NCBI RefSeq assembly: GCF_963678635.1
Contig: NC_087070.1
Coordinates: 32,219,704 to 32,283,703 of the forward strand
Length of the DNA stretch: 64,000 nt
Reading direction: 5' to 3'
From: Symsagittifera roscoffensis
Lineage: Eukaryota > Xenacoelomorpha > Acoela > Convolutidae
Part shown: positions 20,165 to 31,262 of the stretch, in pieces
Layout of the letters: every line of letters starts with the position of its first letter
How positions within the stretch are numbered: position 1 is the first letter of the stretch
Notes under the pieces: model-generated
What the model was told of the DNA's origin: nothing
The model's database searches: none
Seen by the model: only the letters and a program-made list of their open reading frames with translations
Position numbers and translations under genes: made by a program

Positions 20165-21095
20165 TGAAAATCTTGCAGCTGAGCACAAGAAGCCTCGTTA
20201 ACATTGAAAGAAAGACAAAATTCGCAAGTGCAGTAATTGCCTCTGATTATAACCTAATCTGTTTATGTTAAACTTGGCTAAATGAAAACATCGAAGAATC
20301 AGAATTTTTGCTTGACATCTACAGTAATGTATTGAAAATTGAAGACAAAACCAACTCACACGGAGGAAGCCTAATAGCTATCAAAAATACTATTATAACA
20401 GAAGAAATAATTTCCCTTTTTCCAGATTCATGCGTCTCGTATAAAATTTTTCTCAACGACTCGGAAGTTTTTATCTGCGCAATATATGATTCATCGGAAG
20501 ATAGTAAACATCGTTACACTATAAAAGACTTCCAAAAACTCTTGAAAAGCATTCCCAAATCAAAACCTGCCCTGATCTGTGGTGATCTAAAATCTACGGA
20601 CACAAATTGGAAAGCATCAGAAAGCCCAAATGCAGATGAAAATTTGATGATTAGTTGTTTGAAGATGAGCTCTTCGGACAAGCCATTGATTACCCGACTT
20701 GCTCTCAGAACACTCTGGATATAGCTTTCTATCGTAAGTGTTTTCTGAATGAGGAAAAAAGACTAAAATGTTTCAAAAAATTATAATTGCACTGATCACG
20801 AAGCTTCTCATCTCTCGTTAAGTCGGACTACGATGGATTAAATGATTACCTGAAAAATCCGTTCGAGCCTATCTGTTATACTTATATCAAAAACATGTAT
20901 GATGAACTACACCAGTATCTCGACAAGGGCAATTAGGATCTTTCTTGCAAGAAGATTAAGGCACAGACAACGCCTTCCTCCTTCGATCTCCAACTTCACA
21001 TCAAATTTAATGATGAAACCGAACACACAGAGAATTCTATCCAAAGTAAAGCCGAATAATTATAGAAGACAACGAGTAACAAAACTGAAAAACTA
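20165..21095 (+). pseudogene. LINE L copy A endonuclease (APE type)
   Basis: It encodes 'TRSLVN', then 'LICLC*TWLNENIEESEF', where the catalytic Glu codon of the E-T-W-L motif is replaced by TAA, then 'NSHGGSLIAIKN', 'VFICAIYDSSED' and 'PALICGDL' (G-D-x-N motif, here with Lys for Asn). The L-D-I-A-F motif ('TLDIAF') is seen near 20715. A 67-bp deletion near 20821 removes part of the domain. The C-terminal linker shows 'RHRQRLPPSISNF'. The enzyme would nick the target DNA; this copy cannot. Confidence 0.7.
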
Positions 21096-21107
21096 GTTAC
21101 AGAAACG

Positions 21108-22340
21108 TTGGAACACGACAGGGAACTCTATGAGAACAAACTGCTTCAAGCCAGAAATATAGATATAATTTTCAAACAACCAAAAAGTCTAAGAAAATCT
21201 TCCAGTCTACCAAAAATTCTTATTAAATGTGAATCTCAGTGTACCATTCCCAACAAACAAGTCGACATGCTGAACGAGTTCTTTTGTTCAGTGTTCACTC
21301 CAAAAGAACCATTCAGAATAAAAGATGTGGAAATTGAAAATCCAACATTAACAAATTTCAACATCTCTAAAACGACAATTCACCTCATTGTATCTTCGCT
21401 AGGTATTACTAAGTCACGTGGTCTAAACGGTTTACCCTCTGCTTACTTCTAAAAGACGCCCCGTATCATATGCGAAATCCTATACAAAGTGATTAAGAGC
21501 ATAAAGAGAGTCCTTAAGATACCCGACATGTGCAAAGTTGCTGCTGTGACCCCAATCCACAAAAAAAGAGACAGTCGAAAAGTAGAAAACTACCGACCAG
21601 TGTCACTCCTCTCCTAGACAGCGATAGTAAAATTTGTGAGAAATCATTATATCTTACACTCTATGAACACTTCTGTCGTTACTTAACACCACATCCAAAT
21701 GGATTTGTCAAAAATAAATCTGTTTTGCCTAATAGGTTGCCATTTCTGCAGTAGATACAAGAAGAACTGGACAGCGATCCAAACTCCGAATACGCCGCGT
21801 TTTACACCGATATTTCAATTCTTACAAAGTACCTCACCTCGAACTGGTGAAAAAACTTGCGAAAACAGGAGGTTGTTTGCTTCAGATCATAAAAGATTAC
21901 CTGAACAACAGAAAACATTTTGTCAGAGTGGACAAAACGAGCTCAAGAGTTCTAGATGTTACCAGCGGGGTACCTCAAGGGTCACTCTTGGGACCTATTT
22001 TATTTTGTGTCTTCATTAACGACCTACCTGATGTCTTAGAATTCTCTGATTCTTTCATCTTTGCAGACGATCTCAAAGATAACAAGTTGAAGTTAGCAAT
22101 GGACAAGTGTGCCAAAATAACGTTCAGAAGACAGGTCCAAATTTACAAGCTGATGGCTGCAAAATTGGGTGAATCTAAAAAGGTAAAAGACCTCGGCATC
22201 TATGAAGCAGAAAATCTAACATGGAAAGTGCACAATGATGAACGACTGAAGAAAGCGAACAAAGGACTCTACATGATCAGAAGGAATCTTGGACGATTTC
22301 ATAAAAAAACTGCCAGATATATAACAGGTATCAAGTGATC
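21108..22340 (+). pseudogene. LINE L copy A reverse transcriptase
   Basis: N-terminal part 21108-21452 ('ITKSRGLNGLPSAYF', motif 1/2 region) ends in TAA. It continues in other frames with 'VAAVTPIHKK', 'KLPTSVTPLL', 'EYAAFYTDIS' (motif A region near 21795), 'VPQGSLLGPILFCVFINDL' (motif B, near 21970) and 'SFIFADDLK' (motif C, near 22055). Directly after F-A-D-D-L-K the protein jumps to 'DNKLKLAMDKCAKITF', so about 20-25 residues expected after the catalytic loop are missing. Many frameshifts. Motif C is intact in this copy, in contrast to copies C and E. Confidence 0.8.
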
Positions 22341-22780
22341 GTGCTATGGAAATCAGTTACGACTTCCTAATTTTCTGCCACTTCCAATACTCATTCAAAT
22401 GAGTGGTAATTTGTTCCTCGCAAAGTTTATGACCGAAGATGACGAGATTGTTAGGTAACCTGATCGTCGAGAGTCCAAAGAAGAACCACGGAACTCCTCA
22501 AACATTACAAGACGTGGACTGAAAAATCCAGAAGTGAAATTTTCTTCAGAACTTGCAGGCTTGTTAATCAAACCGAGAAATACATCGATATCAGTAAACC
22601 TATAGATTTAAGAAGTAGATTGGTCGAATTCATGTGGAAATTTATTGATGAACGACTCTCAGAACCAAATTTCTTCACGTGGCAACTCGCTTGCGGTTGT
22701 AACAGATGTAGAAATATTTGGAATTCATTTTATAATATTACAACTGGGAGCATGCGCCCTTCAGCTAGCTATAAATCCTC

Positions 22781-22803
22781 AACAACAACAACAACAACAA
22801 CAA

Positions 22804-22843
<40 letters not shown>

Positions 22844-22872
22844 AACAACAACAACAACAACAACCACAATAT
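22781..22872. repeat. (CAA)n tail of LINE copy A
   Basis: About 90 bases of CAA repeats with a few interruptions, directly after AGCTATAAATCCT. The same junction occurs at the other LINE copies. Confidence 0.9.
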
Positions 22873-24065
22873 CAGAAAAATTGAAAGGAACAAAAAAAAA
22901 GTAGAATAAAACACTATTCACAAAGCTCAACTTTTTTTGAACAGCTATTAAGCAAAAAATTGACTTGTTTCATTTTGAAAAAAAAAATTGACAGAAAAAA
23001 AAACGAAGCTGAAAAATCGCGGATTTCCGATTTCACAAACAACGAAGTGACAGAAAAAAAGGTTTTTTATTTAAATGCCAGCAAAAAAATGACGGAAGCA
23101 TGAAAAAAAAGATATGTAATTAAACGTTTCTTTACAAAAAAGCTCGAAAACAGATCCAAACTATTCAAACGTGAGGAAAAATCAAAATAAGATTTTTTAA
23201 TTAGCGAACCCTTGTGACTTCAAAAAAAGTCGGAAAATAATCAAAAATTGAATTCCGAAAAAAAAAAAAATTTCAAAACTTATTTTTTATGAGTTCAGCA
23301 AAAACATATCAGAAAAAAAGAATAAAACAAAATATAAACTGTAATAAGAACAGATCAATGCTCACGAAAATCAAATAGATTTGAATAGCTATGAAACCAA
23401 AAGTAGCAGATTTTCTTTTTCAAAAACAACCAATTGACAAAAAAATAAGGTTTAACGAACAATCAACCAGAAAAAATTCAAACCATAACGAAAAGGATAT
23501 AACGTTGAACTATTCCTCCGAAAGATGAAACCTGATAAAATGTAATAACTAACTAAGCGTGAGAAAAAAAAGCGTCAGTGTTTTTAACTAGCAAACACAA
23601 CACTAGTGACTACGAGATATTTTACAGAATTTTCAAAAAAAATTCCAATAACATTCAAAATTTTATATTTAATTATAATGAATACAACTATGAAGCCAAG
23701 AAATAGCCGTTTTTTGTTTCAAAAACAAAAAATTGACAAAAAAACAATTGACCAAAAATCAACCATAAAACACTTTAGCCAAAAAAATGATATGCCATTT
23801 AATTTTACAAAAAATTCATACGGAAAGCAGATCAAAAATAACTAAAGATTAGAAAAAAAATATCATTTTTAATTTAGCGAGCAAAAAAAGAAATATGAAA
23901 TATTCAAAAAACTATTAAAAATGTTCAGTAAAAATTCACCTATTCTTTCATATTTGTTATAACTGGAGTTAATCACCGATTCTGAGGACTTCAAAAACTA
24001 CTAATCATCTTTGAGCTAAATGTTTGAGCTATACATCTTTGAGCTATATAAGCTAAACATTTTTG
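22873..24065. repeat. ~360-bp satellite, array 2
   Basis: About three diverged units with anchors CTCGAAAACAGATCC (23145), CCTGATAAAATG (23529) and CATACGGAAAGCAGATCAAA (23818). It begins right after the CAA tail with CAGAAAAA, AAAGGAACAAA and ACACT(A/G)TTCACAAA, a flank shared with the other LINE tails. It ends in AGCTA-rich DNA at 23950-24065. No genes. Confidence 0.75.
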
Positions 24066-24163
24066 AGCTAAGTATGTTAGTTTGTTGTTAATTTCTGATT
24101 TTTGTGACGAACCTAGTGATTAAGTTCCTTGGTTCTGAATAAAAATTAAATTGACAATTTTTT

Positions 24164-25048
24164 ATGATAAAGAACTGTAAAACGTGTAAAAAGTGTATCC
24201 CTATAAAGGAGAGGGCCTATTCCTGTGTCTCGTGTAACTCACAAATGCATATGACTCCTGAATGTACTGCTCTGTTACCTACTGCTAAAGATGGATTGAA
24301 AGAAACAGGATTAAATGCAATGCTGCTATGCAATGCCTCTGTGGAAAACAATGAACGAGACAACTTTATCCGTTGCCGAACTCTTGCGAACGCCAACAAA
24401 ATAATTGAGAACCTTGACGTTGATGCTAAGTTGAAAAACATGAGATGAGACTCACTTACTTAGTTGAACAAAAATTCAGAAATGCTACGAAGACAACATA
24501 CTAGAAAGTTGAACAAATGTACGCTGCCGTAGTCGCCGTAGAAAAATCTACGGAGAGAATGCAAGGGAAAGCGGAAGATAAAGCGGATTACAGAAAAAAT
24601 CACAATACCAATCAAAATTTCAGAAAACAGGGGACCTTCGAGGATCCTTCCAATCCCAATGGAGGAAATCTTGTCCCTTTTAACCAGAAGTAGGTGAAAT
24701 ACTAAGCCAAATCGGAGTAACACCAAAAGTGCTAGAACTCAAACAGCTAGGAAAATTTAACGCAGAAAGGAAAAAATCTAAAACGCTTCTGGTAACGGTT
24801 TCCAGCGAACATGAAGCCAGATATAAGCTTGTAAAAAGTCATGAACGAAGAGAAGTACCACCACAAAAAATTGTTTAAATCCTGCCTGTTTTATCAAATG
24901 AAGATGCTATCAAAGAAAATCACATCCTGAAAAGAAGAAAGGAGCTTGTGGACGAAGGAGTCCCACGTGAAAAGCTGAAAATAAGGAAATTGGAGTTGTT
25001 CAACGATGGTGTGAAAGTCGAATTTGCCAATAGAACCCAGTCAACATG
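24164..25048 (+). pseudogene. LINE L copy B ORF1
   Basis: The best-preserved ORF1 start: 94 codons without a stop. It has 'NCKTCKKC' and 'YSCVSCNSQMHMTPECTAL' (Cys/His pairs of a PHD-like finger; the family normally needs four pairs, here C-x2-C, C-x2-C, H and C) and 'ENNERDNFIRCRTL', up to a TGA at 24446. The coiled-coil part ('EQMYAAVVAVEKSTERM') and RRM-like part ('LVTVSSEHEARYKL', 'ELVDEGVPREKLKIRK') follow in other frames. It is expected to be the RNA-binding partner of the pol protein. Confidence 0.7.
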
Positions 25049-25059
25049 ACTAGGTTTAT

Positions 25060-26040
25060 TAAAAATCTTGCAGCTGAGCACAAGAAGCCTCGTTAACATT
25101 GAAAGAAGAACGAAATTCGCAAATGCAAAAATTGCCTCTGATCATAACTTTATCTGTTTATGTTAAACTTGGCTAAATGAAAACATCGAAGAATCAGAAT
25201 TTCTGCTAGACATCTACAGAAATGTATTGAAAATTGAAGACGAAAAAAACTCACACGGTGGAAGCCTAATAGCTATCAAAAATACTATTGTAACAGAAGA
25301 AATAATTTCCCCTTTTCCAGATTCATGCGTCTCGTATAAAATTTTTTTTCAACGACTCGGAAGTTTTTATCTGCGCAATATATGATTCATCGGAAGATAG
25401 TAAACATCGTTACACTATAAAAGACTTCCAAAAACTCTTGAAAAGCATTCCCAAATCAAAACCTGCCCTGATCTGTGGTGATCTAAATTCTCCGGACGCA
25501 AATTGGAAAGCATCAGAAAGCCCAAATGGAGATGAAAATTTGATAATTGAGTTATTTGAAGATGAGCTCTTCAGACAAGCCATTTATTACCCGACTTACT
25601 CTCAGATCACTCTGGTTATAGCTTTCTATCGTAACTGCTTTCTAAATGAGGAAATAGACAAAAACTTAACAAAAATATATGATTGCACTGATCACGAAGC
25701 TTCTCATCTCTCGTTAAAATGCCCGGTGACCGAATGCAATCCAGTGTTGCAAAACTTCAGAAGCTTCAGAAATGCAGACTACGACGGATTAAATGTTTAC
25801 CTGAAAAATCCGTTCGAGCCTATCTGTTATACTTATATCAAAACATGTATGATGAACTACACCAGTATCTCGACAAAGGAATTGAGATATTTGTTCCAAG
25901 AAGAACAAGGCACAGACAACGCCTTCCTCCTTGGATCTCCAACTTCACATCAAATTTAATGAAGAAACTTAACACACCGAGAATTCTATCCAAAGTAAAG
26001 ACAAATAACTATAGAAGATAACGAGTAACAAAACTGGAGA
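25060..26040 (+). pseudogene. LINE L copy B endonuclease
   Basis: It carries the same TAA in place of the Glu of the E-T-W-L motif as copy A ('LICLC*TWLNEN'-equivalent, near 25165). After a frameshift in a run of T (25343-25349) a long open part reads 'VFICAIYDSSED', 'PALICGDLNSPDANW' (G-D-x-N intact), 'ITLVIAFYRNCF' and 'DHEASHLSL' (the S-D-H-type His motif). It includes 67 bp missing in copy A. The linker 'RHRQRLPPWISNF' ends it. Inactive because of the shared stop and the frameshift. Confidence 0.72.
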
Positions 26041-26208
26041 GTCTAGTTACAAAATCGTTGGAATACGAAAGAGAAATCTACCAGAACAAACTGCTTCACC
26101 CCAGAAATATAGATCTAAATAGATGCAGAAATATTTGGAATTCATTTTATTATTTTACAAGTGGGAGCATGCGCCCTTCAGCTAATTATAAATCCTCAAC
26201 AACAACAA

Positions 26209-26247
<39 letters not shown>

Positions 26248-26262
26248 AAACAACAACAGCAT

Positions 26263-27985
26263 CAATAACAGAAAAAATGAAAGGAACAAAAATGAGAAAA
26301 AATAGAACAAACCACTGTTCACAAAACTCAATTTCTTTTTGAACTGCTATGAAGCAAAAAATTGACTTGTTTCATTTTGAAAAAAAAAATTGACAAGAAA
26401 AAACGATTTACCAAACAATCTCAGAAGAAAAACAATTAAAAACGGAAAAGTTAAGCCATTAAAAATAGATTAAACTTGTACTTAAACGTGAAAAAAAATC
26501 ATGACACATTTTTCAACTAGCAATTTCAATACTAGAGAAAATCAGAAATTTTGCAAAAAGATATTGGTAAAAGTTTCAAAAACTCAAATTTTAGCTTCAA
26601 TGAGTTCAACAAAAAAAGATCCGAAAAAAAGAGAGGAAATAAAACTGGACACTATTCAAGAACCTCAGTTAATTTTTAATAGCTATCGAGCCAAAAGTTG
26701 CAGACTTTCATTCAAAAAGAAAAACAAAATGACAGAGAAAAAGGTGTGCTAAAAAGTTGACCGCAAAAAAATTTCACAACATGATTCGAAAGAGTTTGTC
26801 ATCGAACTATTCATCAGAAAAATGCAGCCTGAAAACAAATTAAAATCAACTGAATGTCTAAAAAAATTTTAATTAGCGAATACAACACTACTGACATTGA
26901 GAAATTGTGCAAAAAAACTGGAAATTCAATTCCAATTCTTTTCAAAAACTCAAAGCAAAAACAGATCAGACCAAATTGAATGATACAAAAAACAGGAACT
27001 AAAACAAGAAACTGTTTACAAAAGTCAAATGATATTAAAGTGCTATAAAGCTGAAAAATTGCCGATTTCCGATTTCACAAACAACGAAGTGACAGAAAAA
27101 AAGGTTTTCTAATTAAATGCCAGCAAAAAAATGACGGAAGCATGAAGAAAAAGATATGTTTTTAAACGTTTCTTTACAAAAAAGCTCGAAAACAGATCCA
27201 AACTATTCAAACGTGAGGAAAAAACAAAAATAAAATTTTTTAATTCGCGAACCCTAGTGACGTCAAGAAATCTCGGAAGTTTAATCAAAAAATTGAATTC
27301 CGAAAAATTTCAAAATTTCAAAACTTATTTTTATGCGTTCAGCAAGTATAGATCAGGAAAAAAAAACAATAAACAAAAAAACAGTAATCAGAAATGACAG
27401 AAAGGACAGAAATGTCAGACAACGAAATGACAGAAAAAAAATGATGTATTAATTAATCTGTCAGACGTGGCAACTAAAGCATGAACGACGCAAGCATGAA
27501 GAAAAAAGTTATGTTTTTAAACGTTTCTTACGAAAATGCTCACGAAAATCAAATAGTTTTGAATAACTATGAAACCAAAATTAGCAGATTTTCTTTTTGA
27601 AAACAACCAATTGACAAAAAAATAAGGATTAACGAACAATCAACCTGAAAAATAATCAAACAATAACGAAAAGAATATAACCTTGAACTATTCCTCTGAA
27701 AGATGCAACCTGATAACAGATCAAAACTAACTAAACGTGAGAAAAAATTGCGTATCTTTTTTAACTAGCAAACCCAACACTAGTGACTACGAGAAATTTT
27801 ACAGAATTTTCAAAAACAATTATTCCAAAAAACACTCAAAATTTTATATTTTACAATAATGAATACAACTATGAAGCCAAAAAAATAGCCGTTTTTATAT
27901 CAAAAACAACAAATTGACAAAAAAAACGATATGCCATTTTACAAAAAATGATATGCCATTCAACTATTCTTTAAACAATGCAGAC
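26263..27985. repeat. ~360-bp satellite, array 3
   Basis: Units anchored at about 26465 (AAAAATAGATTAAAC), 26830 (CCTGAAAACAAATTAAAA), 27190 (CTCGAAAACAGATCC) and 27710 (CCTGATAACAGATC), with a last partial unit near 27970. Spacing is 360-370 bp except for one insertion. The final unit is cut at GCAGACCGAAA and joined to LINE copy C. No genes; the 26501-26752 open frame is a composition effect. Confidence 0.78.
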
Positions 27986-28384
27986 CGAAATTTAACAAAA
28001 ATATATGATTGCACTGATCAAGAAGCTTCTCATCTCTCATTAAAATGCCCGGTGACCAAATGCAATCCAGTGTTGCAAAACTTCAGACGCTTCGGAATTG
28101 CAGACTACGACGGATTAAATGATTACCTGAAAAGTCCGTTCGAGCCTATCTGTTATACTTATATCAAAAACATGTATGATGAACTACACCAGTATCTCGA
28201 CAAGGGCAATTAGGATTTTTCTTGCAAGAAGATTAAGGCACAGACAACGCCTTCCTCCTTCGATCTCCAACTTCACATCAAATTTAATGATGAAACCGAA
28301 CACACAGAGAATTCTATCCAAATTAAAGCCGAATAATTATAGAAGACAACGAGTAACAAAACTGAAAATCTAGTTACAGAAACG

Positions 28385-29823
28385 TTGGAACACGACAGGG
28401 AACTCTATGAGAACAAACTGCTTCAAGCCAGAAATATAGATATAATTTTCAAACAACCAAAAAGTGTAAGAAAATCTTCCAGTCTACCAAAAATTCTGAT
28501 TAAATGTGAATCTCAGTGTACCATTCCCAACAAACAAGTCGACATGCTGAACGAGTTCTTTTGTTCAGTGTTCACTCCAAAAGAACCATTCAGAATAAAA
28601 GATGTGGAAATTGAAAATCCAACATTAACAAATTTCAACATCTCTAAAACGACAATTCACCTCATTGTATCTTCGCTAGGTATTACTAAGTCACGTGGTC
28701 TAAACGGTTTACCCTCTGCTTACTTCTAAAATACGCCCCGTATCATATGCGAAATCCTATACAAAGTGATTAAGAGCATAAAGAGAGTCCGTAAGATACC
28801 CGACATGTGCAAAGTTGCTGCTGTGACCCCAATCCACAAAAAAGAGACAGTCGAAAATAGAAAACTACCGAGCAGTGTCACTCTTCTTCTAGACAGCGAT
28901 AGTAAAAATCTTGAAAAATCTATATACTCTACACTTTATGAACACTTCTGTCGCTAATTAACACGGCACCTACCTGGATTTGTCAAAAATAGATCTATTT
29001 TGCCGAACAGGTTGTCACTTCTGCAGTAGATACACGAAGAACTGGACAGCGATCCAAACTCAGAATACGCCGCGTTTTACACCGATATTTCAATTTTTAC
29101 AAAGTACCTCACCTTGAACTGGTGAAACAACTTGCAAAAATAGGAGTAGGAGGTTGTCTGCTGCTTGAAATCATAGAGGATTACCTGAACAACAGAAAAC
29201 ATTTCGTCATAGTGGACAATACGAGCGCAAGAGTTCTAGATGTTACCAGCGAGATACCTCAAGGGTCACTCTTGAGATCCACTTTGTTTCGTGTCTTCAT
29301 TAACGACCTGCATGATTCCCTAGAGTTCTCGTATTCTTTCATCTTTGCATACAATCTCAAAGATAACAAGTTGGAATTAGCAATGGACAAGTGTGCCAAA
29401 ATAACCCTCAGAGGACAGGACCGAAGTTACAAGCTGATTGCTACAAAATTGGATGAATCTAAAACCGTAAAAGACCTTGGTATCTATGAAGCAGAAGATC
29501 TTACATGGAAACTGCACAATGATGAACGACTGAAGAAAGCGAACAAAGTACTCTACATGATCAGAAGGAATGTAGCTGTGAACGTAAAATCCTTCATAAA
29601 GCTTGGTCTGTACATATCGCTAGTTCTGCCAATCCTGTACAATGGATTCTGGTGTGTATATGCCTCCCAAGCAGAACTCCAGTCTCTTGAACGTTTTCAT
29701 AAAAAAGTTGCCAGAAATCAGTTACGACTTCTTAATTTTCTAACACTTCAAATACTCATTCAAATGAGTGGTATTTTGTTCCTCGCAAAGTTTATGACCG
29801 AAGATGACGAGATAATTAGGTAA
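28385..29823 (+). pseudogene. LINE L copy C reverse transcriptase
   Basis: It shows 'ITKSRGLNGLPSAYF', 'VAAVTPIHKKETVENRK', 'GGCLLLEIIEDYLNNRKHF', 'IPQGSLLRSTLFRVFINDL' (motif B) and 'SFIFAYNLK', where the two catalytic Asp of F-A-D-D are changed to Tyr-Asn. The same gap after this motif as in copy A follows ('DNKLELAMDKCAKITL'). The thumb and C-terminal region is open for 233 codons and includes 'HKKVARNQLRLLNF'. It cannot polymerise DNA because the metal-binding residues are lost. Confidence 0.82.
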
Positions 29824-30145
29824 CCTGAGCCTCGAGACCCTAAAGAAGAACCACGGAACTGTTCAAACATTACAAGACGAGGACTGAAAAAACCAGAAGT
29901 GAAATTTTCTTCAGAACTTGCAGGCTTGTTAATCGAATCGAGAAACACATCGATATCAGTAAACCTATAGGATTAAGAAGTAGATTGATCGTATTCATGC
30001 GAAAATTTATTGACGATTTATTCTCAGAACCAAATGTCTGCACGTGGCAACTTGCTTGGGGTTGTAACAGATGCAGAAATATTTGGATTCATTTAATTAT
30101 TTTACAACTGGGACCATGCGTTCTTCAGCTAGCTATAAATCCTCA

Positions 30146-30162
30146 ACAACAACAACAACAAT

Positions 30163-30199
<37 letters not shown>
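30146..30199. repeat. (CAA)n tail of LINE copy C
   Basis: CAA repeats with one ATAACA interruption after AGCTATAAATCCT. Followed by TGTCAGAAAAAATTAAAGG, the flank shared by all tails. Confidence 0.9.
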
Positions 30200-30351
30200 T
30201 CAGAAAAAATTAAAGGAACAAAAAAGAAAAAATCGAACAAAACACTGTTCACAAAACTCAATTTATTTTGTACTGCTATGGAGCAAAAAATTGACTTGTT
30301 TCATTAAAAAAAATTGAAGAAATTAAAAAAAATTGAAAAAAAATTCACCAG

Positions 30352-31262
30352 ATTTTTTTTCAACGACTCGGAAGTTTTTATCTGCGCAATATATGATTCA
30401 TCGGAAGATAGTAAACATCGTTACACTATAAAAGACTTCCAAAAACTCTTGAAAAGCATTCCCAAATCAAAACCTGCCCTGATCTGTGGTGATCTAAATT
30501 CTCCGGACGCAAATTGGAAAGCATCAGAAAGCCCAAATGGAGATGAAAATTTGATAATTGAGTTATTTGAAGATGAGCTCTTCAGACAAGCCATTTATTA
30601 CCCGACTTACTCTCAGATCACTCTGGTTATAGCTTTCTATCGTAACTGCTTTCTAAATGAGGAAATAGACAAAAAATTAACAAAAATATATGATTGCACT
30701 GATCACGAAGCTTCTCATCTCTCGTTAAAATGCCCGGTGACCGAATGCAATCCAGTGTTGCAAAACTTCAGAAGCTTCAGAAATGCAGACTACGACGGAT
30801 TAAATGTTTACCTGAAAAATCCGTTCGAGCCTATCTGTTATACTTATATCAAAAATATGTATGATGAACTACACCAGTATCTCGACAAAGGAATTGAGAT
30901 ATTTGTTCCAAGAAGAACAAGGCACAGACAACGCCTTCCTCCTTGGTGCTCCAACTTCACATCAAATTTAATGAAGAAACTTAACACACCGAGAATTCTA
31001 TCCAAAGTAAAGCAGAATAACTATAGAAGATAACGAGTAATAAAACTGGAGAGTCTAGTTACAAAATCGTTGGAATACGAAAGAGAAATCTACCAGAACA
31101 AACTGCTTCACCCCAGAAATATAGATCTAAATAGATGCAGAAATATTTGGAATTCATTTTATTATTTTACAAGTGGGAGCATGCGCCCCTCAGCTAATTA
31201 TAAATCCTCAACAACAACAAAAACAACAACAACAACAACAACAAAAACAACAACAGCATCAA
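30352..31262 (+). mobile_element. LINE family L, copy D (duplicate of copy B 3' part)
   Basis: Endonuclease part 30352-31033 ('PALICGDLNSPDANW', 'DHEASHLSL', 'RHRQRLPPWCSNF'), the same internal RT deletion as copy B (near 31125), and a CAA tail at 31207-31262. It is the second unit of the 5-kb duplication, not an independent insertion. Confidence 0.85.

Larger units (their letters stand above)
19178..22872 (+). mobile_element. LINE family L, copy A (near full length, dead)
   Basis: The most complete copy: ORF1 with a PHD-like finger and an RNA-binding part, then APE-type endonuclease, reverse transcriptase, 3' region and a (CAA)n tail. It lacks internal pieces (for example about 67 bp near 20821) and carries many frameshifts. 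The 3' tail, a short tandem repeat instead of poly(A), is a known feature of I/jockey- and CR1-like LINEs. The clade cannot be fixed by eye. Sequence from about 19178 to 20800 recurs at about 24070 onward with a constant offset of 4.89 kb. Confidence 0.8.
24070..26262 (+). mobile_element. LINE family L, copy B (RT deleted)
   Basis: ORF1 and endonuclease regions are collinear with copy A (offset about 4.89 kb), then most of the RT is removed. At about 26110 the sequence jumps from the 'QARNID'-equivalent codons to the 3' end (ATAGATGCAGAAATATTTGG). The join lies in a short shared word, ATAGAT. The element ends with AATCCT followed by (CAA)n (about 26196-26262). Confidence 0.8.
27986..30199 (+). 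mobile_element. LINE family L, copy C (5' truncated)
   Basis: It begins abruptly inside the endonuclease ('LTKIYDCTDQEASHLSL') at a satellite junction and runs through the linker, RT and 3' region to the (CAA)n tail at 30146-30199. Parts: endonuclease end 27986-28373, RT N-terminus 28385-28729, RT middle 28766-28957, RT C-terminus and thumb 29122-29823. All are separated by stops or frameshifts. Confidence 0.82.
25341..30351 (+). repeat. ~5-kb tandem duplication, unit 1
   Basis: It runs from the T8 run before CAACGACTCGG (25350) to ATTCACCAGA (30351). It contains the endonuclease half of LINE copy B, its tail, satellite arrays and LINE copy C. The unit recurs at once, almost base for base, at 30352-35341; offsets of 5011 to 4996 bp along the unit reflect small length changes in homopolymers and CAA runs. 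Confidence 0.92.

Noticed and set aside
22620-22904. Open frames with Thr or Gln runs
   Set aside because: They are translations of the CAA microsatellite tail of the LINE (also at 26058-26342, 30071-30307 and 35067-35300), not proteins.
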